A stretch of 56,755 nt of DNA from Ferrithrix thermotolerans DSM 19514 (GCA_945862025.1 CAMAWU010000004.1:1-56755); one strand, 5' to 3'; shown: positions 1 through 9,033, counted from the stretch's first letter. Numbers and translations are program-made. Notes: generated by a model from the letters alone, not told the origin.

Positions 1-659
1 ATTGAAAAGTCAAAATAATCTGAAACGAATTCTGTATTGCCAGGACCAACCTGCAACACATTTAAGCCTTCAATAATTAAAATATCTGGTCGATGAACGA
101 CCTCTTCATGGTTCGCCATCACGTCATAGACAACATGGTTGTATACGGGGGCTGAAACTTCTGCTGTTCCGGCTTTGACATCACGAACAAACTGCAGCAG
201 TCGTTTTGTGTCGTAACTCTCGGGAAACCCCTTGCGATTCATCAGTCCACGTTCTTCAAGCACAGCGTTCGGGTATAAAAATCCGTCCGTGGTGATTAGT
301 TCAACGCGAGGGTGCTCAGGCCAACGCATTAACAATGACTGCAGAATTCGAGCTGAAGTGCTCTTGCCAACGGCGACACTGCCAGCAATGCCAATCACGT
401 AAGGCAGCTTTGGTGCCATCGTGCCAAGAAACGTCGCCGACACGCGGTGCAAACTTTGTGTCGCGGTGACATAGAGATTTATGAGCCTCGTCAGTGGCAG
501 ATAAATCGTCGCAACTTCGTCCAAGTCAATTCGATCGTTGATACCTCGTAATGATTCAAGTTCTTTTTCGGTCAGAGTCAGCGGCGTTTGGGCACGCAAC
601 ATTGACCATTGTTCACGGTCAAACCGCAAATATCTGTCTACATCATTATCTGCGATCAC
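1..659 (-). CDS. coaA: Type I pantothenate kinase (C-terminal part missing)
   Basis: Phosphorylates pantothenate in the first step of coenzyme A synthesis. The reading frame is open through the left edge, so only about the first 219 residues are present. The P-loop reads [12 protein letters not shown] (bases about 361-400), the form typical of bacterial type I PanK, and is followed by [10 protein letters not shown] and the IIEGLNVLQ segment that characterise CoaA. The GTG start at 659 is chosen because an in-frame TAA lies four codons upstream and the N-terminus ([18 protein letters not shown]) looks like CoaA. It begins 9 bases after the stop of the upstream hydrolase on the same strand, so the two may be co-transcribed. 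No clear Shine-Dalgarno is seen. Family assignment is secure. Confidence 0.93.
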   Translation of the reverse strand, partial: MIADNDVDRYLRFDREQWSMLRAQTPLTLTEKELESLRGINDRIDLDEVATIYLPLTRLINLYVTATQSLHRVSATFLGTMAPKLPYVIGIAGSVAVGKSTSARILQSLLMRWPEHPRVELITTDGFLYPNAVLEERGLMNRKGFPESYDTKRLLQFVRDVKAGTAEVSAPVYNHVVYDVMANHEEVVHRPDILIIEGLNVLQVGPGNTEFVSDYFDFS

Positions 660-668
660 AGATTCAAT

Positions 669-1457
669 TTATTTCGTTACGCTTCGCAAAAATTCAAGCA
701 ATGGCGGATTAACCAACTTCGCATGAGTCAAGTTTGATGCGTGTGCAGCGCCTTCGATTGGGATGATCTTGCCTGCACCGACAAGGCCGGCCCGCAATGC
801 TTCGGCGCGCTCCATTGAAATCGCCGTATCTGCAGTGCCGTGAATGATTATTGCTGGACACTTAATCTCGCTAAGCCTGTCTGTGATGTCATCGCGATCA
901 AGCAAACAATTCGCCGTCGCTTTCACTGCGTCGATCGTGAAACTCTGCCACTTGGCAATTGACTTTTTGCTTTCGTTCGGTTCAGCGATGATGATATTGG
1001 CGATCACTGAAGTCAGGTCTGGTACCGGGCCGTGTTGCACCCAAGTGTCAACCATCATCCGATACCCAGCCAAAGTTTCTGCATCATCGTTATCAGCAGC
1101 AGTATCTATCAGTATCAGCGCAGTCACACGCTCAGGTGCGGTGAGTGCTGCGCGCATCGATAAAAATCCACCTTGCGACATTCCGCCGATGACACATTTG
1201 TTAATTCCGAGATGATCCATCAAGCCGAGACAATCGCTCGCTGAATCCCAATAAGTGAAATCCTTGCCGTCCCATTTGGTCTGCCCAAAACCACGTTCAT
1301 CCCAAGTGATTACGCGAAACTCCGGCGACAACGCTGCAACTTGAGCATCAAACATTGTTTGATCCATCAAGAAGCCGTGCGCCAAAATTACGACTGGCCC
1401 ATTACCACCTGAATCGGTGTAAAAAATTTCTTGCCCATTAATTTTTGCTAGCGCCAT
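669..1457 (-). CDS. Alpha/beta-fold hydrolase
   Basis: A 262-residue soluble alpha/beta hydrolase with the oxyanion-side HG at residues 27-28, the nucleophile elbow GMSQG with Ser94, a probable acid Asp210 (HGTADTAIS) and a catalytic His239 (GAAHASN). The DERGFGQT segment near residue 53 is usual for the haloperoxidase, epoxide hydrolase and 3-oxoadipate enol-lactonase subgroup. The substrate cannot be told from sequence. The ATG at 1457 is preceded by GGAAA at a good distance. It lies just upstream of coaA on the same strand, which says little about its role. Confidence 0.85.
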   Translation of the reverse strand: MALAKINGQEIFYTDSGGNGPVVILAHGFLMDQTMFDAQVAALSPEFRVITWDERGFGQTKWDGKDFTYWDSASDCLGLMDHLGINKCVIGGMSQGGFLSMRAALTAPERVTALILIDTAADNDDAETLAGYRMMVDTWVQHGPVPDLTSVIANIIIAEPNESKKSIAKWQSFTIDAVKATANCLLDRDDITDRLSEIKCPAIIIHGTADTAISMERAEALRAGLVGAGKIIPIEGAAHASNLTHAKLVNPPLLEFLRSVTK

Positions 1458-1525
1458 AAATTTCCTTTTTTGCCAGTTTTATTAAACGCTACATCTCGTG
1501 ACAGGTTAGGCAATTATCGATGTTT

Positions 1526-2506
1526 TTACTTTTTGAAAGGGGAGAAACCAGAAACGGCGCCCACTCCACCTGTTAAAACATCTACACCCGTCTCGGTTAC
1601 TAAAACCATGTGTTCAAATTGTGCGGTGCGCGTGCCGTCGGCAGTTACTGCCGTCCAGTCGTCATCCCACATCTTGTGTTGCCAAGTACCGAGTGTGATC
1701 ATCGGCTCGATTGTAAATGTCATGCCTGGACGCATCACAACTGAATTGCGTGAATCGTAATAATGCAGAACTTGAATATCAGTATGAAATTGCTCGCCAA
1801 TGCCGTGACCAACAAATGCTCTCACGACTCCAAGTTTGTTCAAGTTCGCGCGATCTTCAATTGCTCGACCAATATCACTTAACGGACGACCAGGTTTCAC
1901 TGCTTCGATGCCGCGCCAGATGCATTCTTCGGTGGCATCAATCAATGCCCGATTTTGCGCATCAATTTCGCCAACTGCGAACGTCGCATTGGTGTCTCCA
2001 TGTACGCCGCCGATATAGCAAGTCACATCAAGATTTACGATGTCACCTTCTTCAAGTTTGCGCGAGTCAGGTATTCCGTGGCAGATCACTTCGTTAACAG
2101 AAGTACAAACACTTTTTGGGTAGCCCATGTAATTGAGCGGGCTCGGATAAGAGTTTCGTTCAATACATAGATCATGCACATAAATATCAATTTCGTTAGT
2201 CGACATGCCGGGTTTTACGGCCTCACCAGCCAGACGCAAAACTTCAGCGGCAACCGCACCAGCGTGACGCATTCGTGAAATTATCTCCGGAGGTTTGATT
2301 GCCGGCTCGTTCCACCGAATGACTTCACCAGTATCGGCATAGGGAGGGCGAGCGATGCTGGCTGGCACGCTGCGACGCGGGCTTACTTCACCTGGTTGCA
2401 CGCGACCTTCGAGTGGTTTATGACAGCGTTTGTATTTGCGTCCGCTTCCACACCAGCAAGCATCATTTGCTGATGGCAAAACACTGGGTTGAGTCAAAAT
2501 CGTCAT
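1526..2506 (-). CDS. map: Methionine aminopeptidase type I with N-terminal SEC-C zinc motif
   Basis: Removes the initiator Met from new proteins. With the ATG at 2506 the protein has 326 residues. The five metal ligands are visible: Asp160 (NLDVTCY), Asp171 (GDTNATF), His234 (GHGIGEQFH), Glu267 (TIEPMI) and Glu298 (QFEHM), together with His143 (ICHGIP). An N-terminal SEC-C motif CWCGSGRKYKRCH (residues 17-29) supplies a zinc-binding or ribosome-docking extension, as in the longer bacterial MetAP isoforms. An in-frame TTG at 2554 would add 16 residues; it is disfavoured because a TAGAAT box (2529-2534, minus strand) lies between the two starts and would fit as a -10 element for the ATG. Confidence 0.93.
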   Translation of the reverse strand: MTILTQPSVLPSANDACWCGSGRKYKRCHKPLEGRVQPGEVSPRRSVPASIARPPYADTGEVIRWNEPAIKPPEIISRMRHAGAVAAEVLRLAGEAVKPGMSTNEIDIYVHDLCIERNSYPSPLNYMGYPKSVCTSVNEVICHGIPDSRKLEEGDIVNLDVTCYIGGVHGDTNATFAVGEIDAQNRALIDATEECIWRGIEAVKPGRPLSDIGRAIEDRANLNKLGVVRAFVGHGIGEQFHTDIQVLHYYDSRNSVVMRPGMTFTIEPMITLGTWQHKMWDDDWTAVTADGTRTAQFEHMVLVTETGVDVLTGGVGAVSGFSPFKK

Positions 2507-2587
2507 CTGCTGGTTGTTCCTGTTGAAAATTCTACCTTGATCACATTCACTCAATCGCCACGAATGCTTGCGATCTACCTAGTTTTG

Positions 2588-2593
2588 TAATCT
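2588..2593 (+). promoter_or_regulatory. Possible -10 box for a leaderless MFS transcript
   Basis: TAATCT ends six bases before the GTG start at 2600, and no Shine-Dalgarno is seen. This spacing fits transcription that begins at or next to the start codon, which is common in actinobacteria. No convincing -35 is visible, so this is a weak call. Confidence 0.3.
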
Positions 2594-2599
2594 TGTCGT

Positions 2600-3802
2600 G
2601 TGCAAGGTCCATGGTCGCCGCTAAAAATTCGCATCTTTCGAGCATTGTGGATTGCGGGTCTTGTTTCAAATATCGGCACCTTTATGCACATCGCCGCCGC
2701 CGCGTGGACAATGACAACGCTTTCAGATTCACCAACGCTTGTTGGCCTTGTGCAAACTGCGTGGGCAGTGCCAGGTTTTTTGCTCGCAATTTATGCCGGA
2801 GCTTTTGCCGACATGGTCGATCGTCGGCGCTTAATTTCAGTTGCTTCTTTTTTGGCACTAGTGATCGCTGCAGCACTTGCGATGTTGCAGTGGTCAGGCA
2901 ATCTCACAGTTGAACTTTTGATTCTCGGCACTTTTCTTGAATCGGTAGCGCTCACACTTTGCGCGCCAGCGTTTATGGCGATCACCCCCGAACTAGTTGA
3001 CGGTTCAAGGCTTCCGCAAGCAATTGGTCTTGATGCCGTGTCACGCAACATCGCTCAATCAATCGGGCCGGCATTTGCTGGGGCAATCATTGCCGCGATT
3101 AACCCTGGTGCCGTGTTCGCACTCAATGCAATTTCATTCGTTGGCATCGTGGTTGTAATGCAAACCAACAAGTCAGTGGATAAAAATGTGATTGATCGTG
3201 TGGCTATCAACGAAGTTATTAAAAATGGCATTAAACATGTAGTCGGCACGCGGTTGTTGCGCAACTTGGCGTTACGACTTGCAATCATGCTCGGTGTCAC
3301 ATCGGTGCTGACTTCAGTTCTGCCAATCGTTGCCAAACAAAGTTTGGGCGTGGCGTCTAGTGGTTACGGCTTAATATCTGGTGCACTAGGGATTGGTTCT
3401 GTCACGGTCGTGTGGGTGTTGCCACGGATTCGTGCCAAGTACAGCATTGAGTCAATCACAATGTTTTCTGCGGGCATCTGGTCTGCGAGTACTGCAGTTT
3501 TGGCTAGCACTACAAGTATGTTCGTAGCATTTTTTGCGCTTCTCGTATGTGGCGCTTGCACGATGGCGATGCTTAATACGATTTTTTCTGCGTTCATGAT
3601 GCAACTGCCAAATGAGTTACGTGGTCGAGGTTCATCATTGGCGATGATGATGGTCTGGTTGGGTATCGCTATCGGTACCTTTGTTTGGGGTGCTACGACA
3701 TCGATAGTTGGTGTCGGCGACGCGCTGGTCATCGCCGCAACTACTAATTTCGGTTTGGCGATCGTTAACCGATTTGCATTGCGGATAACTATTTTCTACT
3801 AG
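2600..3802 (+). CDS. MFS transporter, EntS/MFS_3-like exporter
   Basis: A 400-residue polytopic membrane protein with the usual spacing of about 12 hydrophobic helices. The start PLKIRIFRALWIAGLVSNIG and the loop ADMVDRRRL after helix 2 (the MFS motif-A position) match the MFS_3/EntS group of drug and siderophore exporters. No substrate can be assigned. The start is GTG at 2600, with 93 bases to the divergent map gene. Its TAG stop (3800-3802) directly abuts the TAA stop of the convergent hydrolase at 3803, with no base between them. Confidence 0.85.
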   Translation: MQGPWSPLKIRIFRALWIAGLVSNIGTFMHIAAAAWTMTTLSDSPTLVGLVQTAWAVPGFLLAIYAGAFADMVDRRRLISVASFLALVIAAALAMLQWSGNLTVELLILGTFLESVALTLCAPAFMAITPELVDGSRLPQAIGLDAVSRNIAQSIGPAFAGAIIAAINPGAVFALNAISFVGIVVVMQTNKSVDKNVIDRVAINEVIKNGIKHVVGTRLLRNLALRLAIMLGVTSVLTSVLPIVAKQSLGVASSGYGLISGALGIGSVTVVWVLPRIRAKYSIESITMFSAGIWSASTAVLASTTSMFVAFFALLVCGACTMAMLNTIFSAFMMQLPNELRGRGSSLAMMMVWLGIAIGTFVWGATTSIVGVGDALVIAATTNFGLAIVNRFALRITIFY

Positions 3803-4729
3803 TTACGAGCCAAAAACACTGTGCAGAAACTTAATGGTGGCGCTTGTTGCTAGACGATATGGCTCTGTGTCGCGATACGCCAATCCAAAGTGTCCGCCAG
3901 TGATTTCAATCAACTGCTTTGGCGCATTGATCAAATCAAAACATCGACGATTAGTCAATAGCTCACATACTGGTTGCTGGTCATCTGTGGCGATCACAAA
4001 TAGTGTCGGCACCTTCAGATATTTTGCGGGCAGTCTTGGCTCGTTGAATTGTGCTTCAAGTTTGCGTTGCAGAATAAAAACTTGATTAGACCAGTCACCG
4101 GGGTATTTCTTTCGCATCCGAGTCGTGTAACTTACGGCAGCGTCTCCCTCAACAATTACTGGCCCTTCGCCTTCATGAAGTCTGCACATTCGCACTGCTA
4201 ATTCACGGGCGGGCACGGTTGACAAATCTAAATCCGACCAGTTCTCTCGAAGCCAGTCGAATTTTTCGTTTGACGTATCAAATTTCGTGGCGCTATTGCC
4301 ACATACAGGTGTGTATGCAATCACTGCTCGCACACGGTCATCGAATACGCCAATAAATTGCGCTCCGAGCGAAGACGCACTTTCGCCAAACACGGCGATC
4401 TTTTGTTTATCAATGCCACTTTGGGTTGCAACAAAACTTATTGCATCGCGGTAGCCGCGAATCTGCAATAAATTGTCAAACCCATATCGCGGCGTGCCAT
4501 CGCTTTCACCAAAATTACGGTGGTCAAACAGCAAAACAGCAAAACCCGCTTGTGCAAAGTCGGTCGCGAAGTCATCTAACCACGCCGCCAATGCCGAAAA
4601 CCCGTGCGCCATGATTAGGACCGGCACCTCAGTAGTCAAGTCTGCAGCAATATCTACGGGGCGATATAGCCGCCCTCGCAAAGTAGCGCCCTCGGATACG
4701 AACTCAATCTGCTGATAATTCTTGGACAT
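3803..4729 (-). CDS. Alpha/beta hydrolase of the dienelactone / S15 / FrsA-like group
   Basis: A 308-residue hydrolase. HGFSALAAWLDDFA (from residue 42) and LLFDHRNFGESDGTPR (residues 66-81) are typical of the esterase/peptidase group that includes DltD-like and X-Pro dipeptidyl peptidase-type folds. The nucleophile elbow is GESAS with Ser117; the second conserved Gly of GxSxG is Ser here. Probable acid Asp249 or Asp250 (ATDDQQ) and catalytic His280 (GGHFG). No signal peptide, so probably cytoplasmic; substrate unknown. It is divergent from the Tad operon across a 241-base gap that holds a palindrome. Confidence 0.82.
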   Translation of the reverse strand: MSKNYQQIEFVSEGATLRGRLYRPVDIAADLTTEVPVLIMAHGFSALAAWLDDFATDFAQAGFAVLLFDHRNFGESDGTPRYGFDNLLQIRGYRDAISFVATQSGIDKQKIAVFGESASSLGAQFIGVFDDRVRAVIAYTPVCGNSATKFDTSNEKFDWLRENWSDLDLSTVPARELAVRMCRLHEGEGPVIVEGDAAVSYTTRMRKKYPGDWSNQVFILQRKLEAQFNEPRLPAKYLKVPTLFVIATDDQQPVCELLTNRRCFDLINAPKQLIEITGGHFGLAYRDTEPYRLATSATIKFLHSVFGS

Positions 4730-4817
4730 CTAATCACTCCAATTGTTTTTATTCGCCACAACTATAACTAGATGATCCCAAGTCATCAGTAATACATAAC
4801 GTCACTGTTATTTCAAT

Positions 4818-4831
4818 GTTGTAATTACAAC
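4818..4831. promoter_or_regulatory. Perfect 14-bp palindrome in the hydrolase/Tad divergent gap
   Basis: GTTGTAATTACAAC is a perfect inverted repeat in the AT-rich 241-base region between the divergent hydrolase (start 4729) and the Tad operon (start 4971). Symmetric sites of this size are typical dimeric-regulator operators. It has no loop and no T-run, so it is not a terminator. The regulator is unknown; the BTAD-type protein at the operon end is not an obvious fit, since SARP-type proteins usually bind direct repeats. Confidence 0.45.
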
Positions 4832-4970
4832 TCAATGAATTTAATTCTAAAACAATTTTAAAAAGTTTGAGCTCAGTTTGGCTTCAGATTTCAAACTCCG
4901 TTTGACTGACTTCAGGTACACACAATCTTTAGAATTTCCGATCGTTTTTAGAACTTCGAAAGGCTTACCA

Positions 4971-5687
4971 ATGGCAGAGCACGCTGTTATCGAAAACCTC
5001 ACAAGAACGCGTGCTCGTGCGATTCAAGATCGAGATGATTCTTCAGCCCAGAAGAAGACGATAAGACGCCATTGGCGAATTCCCGAACTTGCAATTGGGT
5101 TAGTGCTGATGTGCGGTGGTGCGGTCGGAGCAATTCTTTTGTCCCGCTCGGGAGACTCACTAGTTGTTGTAGTTGGCAGTTCTCACAATCTTGAACGCGG
5201 TACGCAGATCACTGCGCAAGATCTGATCGCGTTAGAGGTGCCGTCTTCGATTGCGAGTTCGTTCGTATCTGCTGAAAATGCGAAGTCACTAATCGGCCAG
5301 ACGATGCTGATTGATTTAAATGCCTCGGCACCACTTACTAGTGCAATGTTCAGTCCAACTGTTGAACTCGGAGCTGACGAAGCTTTGGCAAGTTCGGCTA
5401 TGGAGATTGGTAAGTTTCCGGTAGACCTCGCCGTTGGTGACAGCGTTCGAGTGGTGACCGTGCCAGATTTAGCAATCAGTGAGTCGCACGAGCCAGCAAT
5501 GTTTGCTGATGTTGTGACTGTCTATTCGATTACAAAAGTCACTGACAATAACGAGGTTGCGTTAATCACATTTCGCAGTTCGCTAGATCTCTCGATGGCG
5601 ATTGCTCGTGCCGGTGAAATATATCTTGTTCGTGTTGCCAATACTGGCTCGCAAATCCCAACCACCACTGTTGCAGGTGGTCCATAA
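4971..5687 (+). CDS. SAF-domain protein, CpaB/RcpC-like Tad pilus component
   Basis: 238 residues: a basic cytoplasmic N-terminus, one membrane helix (about 39-57), then an extracytoplasmic SAF domain (about 65-127; NLERGTQITAQDLIALEV is the conserved SAF start). CpaB/RcpC-type proteins act at the outer face of Tad pilus assembly. The ATG at 4971 is preferred because GAAAGG lies 8 bases upstream; an in-frame start at 4878 would add 31 residues with no ribosome site. Its TAA shares one base with the ATG of the CpaF gene (TAATG). It is the first gene of the pilus operon and is shorter than proteobacterial CpaB. Confidence 0.82.
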   Translation: MAEHAVIENLTRTRARAIQDRDDSSAQKKTIRRHWRIPELAIGLVLMCGGAVGAILLSRSGDSLVVVVGSSHNLERGTQITAQDLIALEVPSSIASSFVSAENAKSLIGQTMLIDLNASAPLTSAMFSPTVELGADEALASSAMEIGKFPVDLAVGDSVRVVTVPDLAISESHEPAMFADVVTVYSITKVTDNNEVALITFRSSLDLSMAIARAGEIYLVRVANTGSQIPTTTVAGGP

Positions 5688-7042
5688 TGACTGTGCTTGA
5701 GTTTCCACAAAAATCGTTAATTGATCGACAGTTGGTCAACGCGTTGGCTTCGCGACTCGGTGATGTTCTTGCTGAAGAGCGTCTAGATAGACGGGCACGC
5801 AATACTGCCGATCCAACTAATGATGAAGAGCATAATTTCGCTCGCACTGCTTTGCACGCCGAATTATTGCGACTTTCTGCAACTCGGCGTTCAGAAGGTC
5901 GCGCTGTGTTAACTGTCGTCGACGAGGCCGAAATAACTTCAGCTGCAATCGCCCAAGTGCTGGGACTTGGACGTCTTCAACCGTTACTTGAAGACGACGA
6001 AATTAGTGATATCCATGTTCGTGGTAATGCCCCCGTTTGGGTGAAACTGCGTAACGGTGTCCGAGAAATGCGTGAACCAATTGTTGAGAATGATGACGAG
6101 TTAATAGAACTTATTCGTCGTGCTGCCACCCGACTTTCGCGGCAAGAACGACGATTTGATGCTGGTACACCCGAACTAAATATGCAGCTGCCTGATGGGT
6201 CGCGCTTATTTGCAACAATGGAGGTCTCGCTTCGCCCGAGCCTTGTCATTCGGCGACATCGTTTTGAAATATCAAGTCTCAATGAGTTACGCATTCGCGG
6301 AATGCTTACTGTTGACTTGCAGAATTTTCTTACTGCTGCAGTGCAAGCCCGTCGTAACATCGTGATTGCAGGAGGCACTGGTTCTGGAAAAACGACTTTG
6401 CTCCGCGCACTTATCAATGAAGTACCAGTTACTGAGCGTCTTGTAACAATTGAAGATGCCTACGAACTAGGTCTAGATCATTTTGAGCATCTTCATCCTG
6501 ACCATGATTCGTTGCAATCACGCCCAGCAAATGTTGAAGGTCAAGGCGAAGTAACTCTTGCTGATCTGACGCGAATGGCATTACGGATGGATCCTGACCG
6601 CGTCATCGTCGGTGAGGTTCGCGGGGCAGAAGCCTTCCCGATGCTGATGGCAATGAGTCAAGGAAACAACGGCTCCATGTGCACGATGCACGCAGACTCA
6701 ACTCGATCAGTATTTCCGAAGCTTGCTGCATATGTATCAATGGCTTCAACAGGTTTGCCGATTGACACGGTAAACCTGTTACTTGCTAGCGCATTACATT
6801 TCGTTATTTACATCAGTAGCTCTGGCAGTGAGCGTCGTGTTGCGTCGGTTCGTGAAGTCGTCGACAGTGAAGGCGCCAACATTATTTCAAATGAAATTTT
6901 TACGTCAAATTCTCGTGGCGAACTGGTTCAAGCATTTCCTCTGCGCGAGTCAACTCGCGAATTACTTTCAAGTTTCAACTATGACGGTAGCGATGACGGT
7001 AATTACGACAGCAATTACAACCACGACCGGTCTGGTCAATGA
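5687..7042 (+). CDS. cpaF: Tad secretion ATPase (CpaF/TadA family)
   Basis: A 451-residue hexameric AAA-type ATPase that powers Tad pilus assembly. Motifs in order: N-terminal CpaF domain with DDEISDIHVRG (about 103-113), Walker A GGTGSGKT (229-236), Asp box TIEDAYEL (from 254), Walker B DRVIVGEVRG (304-313) and His box MCTMHADS (331-338). All catalytic elements are intact. The last 20 or so residues form a Tyr/Asp/Asn/Gly-rich tail encoded by imperfect repeats of GACGGTAN/GACAGCAAT. It starts in the TAATG overlap with the SAF gene and its stop overlaps the next start (ATGA), so translation is probably coupled. Confidence 0.95.
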   Translation: MTVLEFPQKSLIDRQLVNALASRLGDVLAEERLDRRARNTADPTNDEEHNFARTALHAELLRLSATRRSEGRAVLTVVDEAEITSAAIAQVLGLGRLQPLLEDDEISDIHVRGNAPVWVKLRNGVREMREPIVENDDELIELIRRAATRLSRQERRFDAGTPELNMQLPDGSRLFATMEVSLRPSLVIRRHRFEISSLNELRIRGMLTVDLQNFLTAAVQARRNIVIAGGTGSGKTTLLRALINEVPVTERLVTIEDAYELGLDHFEHLHPDHDSLQSRPANVEGQGEVTLADLTRMALRMDPDRVIVGEVRGAEAFPMLMAMSQGNNGSMCTMHADSTRSVFPKLAAYVSMASTGLPIDTVNLLLASALHFVIYISSSGSERRVASVREVVDSEGANIISNEIFTSNSRGELVQAFPLRESTRELLSSFNYDGSDDGNYDSNYNHDRSGQ

Positions 7043-7887
7043 TTACTTTATTAGTCATCTTGCTTTGTGGCGTCGTAACTGGCCTTGGCGCATTTATTAT
7101 TTTTCTCGCCATCCGTGGCAATCAAGTCAAATTTAGAAATAAAAACTCAGATCTTCAGGTCAACTTCAGTCGGTCAATAAATGTGCTCATCGCACCAGCC
7201 GTTGGAGTGTTGATCTTTTTTATTACTCGTTGGCTACTTGTTGCAGTTGTTCTAAGTCTGGTGTTCGTCGCAGTACCTGCGCTTAAGTCGAAGCAAAGAC
7301 TCCGTCGCGACGAACGCGGGTTAGCCGATGCAATCGCAACCTGGACAGAACAACTTCGCGACACGCTTGCAGGCGCTCATGGTTTAGAGCAGGCGATTGT
7401 TGCAACTTCAAATCATGCCCCTGCTGCAATTTCAAGTGCTGTTCGTCGTCTTAGTGCTCAAATTCAATACGGCAAACTTAGCGATGGTTTGCGCCGATTC
7501 GCTGACGATGTCGACCACCCAATCGCAGATTTTGTATCCGCAGCATTAATCACCGCGACAAAATATCAAGCTCGTGATCTCGCACAACTACTTGGGCACC
7601 TGGCACAGTGCGCCCGCGAAGAAGGCCGAATGAGAACAAGAATATGGGTTGGACGGGCGCGAACTCGAAGTTCTGTGCGAATCATTTCATCGGTCGTAAC
7701 CGGCTTTGTTGCGATGCTTGTGATATTTAATCGCGACTATCTAAGTGTCTATTCATCACTTGAAGGCCAAGTGATGTTGAGTTTCATTTTCATTGTGTTT
7801 GGAGTTGCTCTGATAATGCTTGATCAATTTTCGAGAATTTCAACTCCACAAAGATTTATTCGTCGGCGAGAAGCAGTTGCCCAATGA
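7039..7887 (+). CDS. tadB: TadB-like inner-membrane platform protein (T2SSF)
   Basis: 282 residues with two hydrophobic helices at the N-terminus (about 1-24 and 50-77), a cytoplasmic helical T2SSF domain (LADAIATWTEQLRDTLAGAHGLEQAI, from about 95) and C-terminal helices (about 220-265). This is the architecture of TadB, which forms the pilus platform with TadC. It overlaps cpaF by four bases (ATGA) at its start and tadC by four bases at its end. The assignment rests on fold, size and position between cpaF and tadC. Confidence 0.88.
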   Translation: MITLLVILLCGVVTGLGAFIIFLAIRGNQVKFRNKNSDLQVNFSRSINVLIAPAVGVLIFFITRWLLVAVVLSLVFVAVPALKSKQRLRRDERGLADAIATWTEQLRDTLAGAHGLEQAIVATSNHAPAAISSAVRRLSAQIQYGKLSDGLRRFADDVDHPIADFVSAALITATKYQARDLAQLLGHLAQCAREEGRMRTRIWVGRARTRSSVRIISSVVTGFVAMLVIFNRDYLSVYSSLEGQVMLSFIFIVFGVALIMLDQFSRISTPQRFIRRREAVAQ

Positions 7888-8702
7888 TAGCACTGGCTGT
7901 ATCTGGCGTTATTTTTGGTGCTGGAGCTTTTTTTATTCTCCGTCCCGGGGTGTTATCAAGCAGAGCCGAGACGGCGCGTGAACAAATTCGTAATGCAATG
8001 GTGTGGTTGGTGCAGAGGTCACAAGTTCGTCATCGAGCTGATTTAGCAATTGTTGGTCATCAAGCGTCTGAGATGGTGATCAGAAAACTTAGTTCACTTT
8101 TCATTGGGGTTATATCGGGTCTCGGTATTGATATTTTCTTTTATTTAACTGGGGTCAATATTTCAAAACTTATCGCCCTGATTATTTTGGTTGGGGCGGG
8201 AGTACTGGGTTTTCTGCTTCCAGATAGTCGTGTGCGAGTTCAAGCAACGCGCCGGCGACAAGATTTCCTTCACGCATTTTCAAGCTATTTAGATTTGACC
8301 AATGTTCTTCTAGCTGGTGGTGCTGGAACCGAAACAGCATTAATTGCTGCCGCTGACGCGGGTGACGGATGGTCGTTCTCTGAGATCCGCGATGCATTAA
8401 CAAGAGCCCGAAGCGCCCGTCGGTCGCCATGGGTTGAACTTGCAAATCTTGGTGATCTTTACAACATTCCAGAACTCGCAGAAGTAGCTGGAAGCGTTCA
8501 GTTAGCGGGAGAACACGGTGCGCGAATTCGACTCTCACTTTCGGCTCGAGCTGACTCGTTGCGTAATCGGCAAATGGGAGAGATAGAGGCTCAAGCTCAG
8601 GCCGCAACTGAGCGGATGGGACTTCCAATGGTGTTGTTATTTATTGCGTTTATCGCGCTGATCGGGTATCCAGCGGTGCACTTAGTTCTAGGAAGTTTTT
8701 AG
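7884..8702 (+). CDS. tadC: TadC-like inner-membrane platform protein (T2SSF)
   Basis: 272 residues: N-terminal helix (about 1-20), a helix pair (about 73-112), a T2SSF domain with FLHAFSSYLDLTNVLLAGGAGTETAL-type sequence (from about 128), and a C-terminal helix (about 245-270). A conserved helical turn GMGxP-like (ERMGLPMVLLFIAFI) precedes the last membrane span, as in other TadC proteins. It is the second platform protein, coupled to tadB by an ATGA overlap. A 102-base AT-rich gap follows before the pilin. Confidence 0.88.
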   Translation: MIALAVSGVIFGAGAFFILRPGVLSSRAETAREQIRNAMVWLVQRSQVRHRADLAIVGHQASEMVIRKLSSLFIGVISGLGIDIFFYLTGVNISKLIALIILVGAGVLGFLLPDSRVRVQATRRRQDFLHAFSSYLDLTNVLLAGGAGTETALIAAADAGDGWSFSEIRDALTRARSARRSPWVELANLGDLYNIPELAEVAGSVQLAGEHGARIRLSLSARADSLRNRQMGEIEAQAQAATERMGLPMVLLFIAFIALIGYPAVHLVLGSF

Positions 8703-8804
8703 TTAGCCAAGTTATTAATTTATTCACACAGATAATCGGAAAATGAAATAAAAGACAAGACAAATTACAAACAAGCTATAAACAAACTACAAACGGAGGA
8801 AATT
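8703..8804 (+). promoter_or_regulatory. AT-rich leader before the Flp-like pilin, with strong ribosome site
   Basis: This is the only sizeable gap inside the Tad operon. The second half is purine/A-rich and G-poor, with ACAAAC/AAACAAAC repeated several times, and ends in GGAGG (8795-8799) six bases before the pilin ATG. A GATAAT that could be a -10 lies near 8731. An unstructured leader with a near-perfect ribosome site fits separate or boosted expression of the major pilin. No terminator hairpin is evident. Confidence 0.5.
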
Positions 8805-8999
8805 ATGACATCAATTAAAAGCATTTGGCAGTATTACTGGATTCGATTTACTGCCTCGGCGCAAACCGACAGCGAAAGAGGCGAAGTTAGTGCAACTACG
8901 GTTGTGATGGCCGCTGCATTAATTGCTCTTGCCATAGCTGTTGGTGCGACGATTACGAGTCGGGTAACTAATAAAGCAAATTCACTGAACCTCGGTTAG
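8805..8999 (+). CDS. flp: Flp-like pilin (small type IVb-like pilin)
   Basis: 64 residues: a 26-residue polar leader ending ...DSERG, then a hydrophobic stretch (about 29-50) and a short polar tail. The RGEVSATTVVMAAALI junction resembles a class III prepilin site with cleavage after Gly26. Unlike classical Flp, there is no Glu at +5 and no Tyr at +6, so processing may differ. Position straight after tadC, small size and the strong GGAGG ribosome site argue for the major pilin subunit. A TadE-type minor subunit is the alternative. Confidence 0.72.
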   Translation: MTSIKSIWQYYWIRFTASAQTDSERGEVSATTVVMAAALIALAIAVGATITSRVTNKANSLNLG

Positions 9000-9033
9000 T
9001 TAATTCAGCACCCAGCGACTTGCAGGATTGACA

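Noticed and set aside
4878-4970. Upstream extension of the SAF-domain protein
   Set aside because: The extra 31 codons have no ribosome site and no family match, while ATG 4971 has GAAAGG at good distance and puts a basic N-terminus before the membrane helix.
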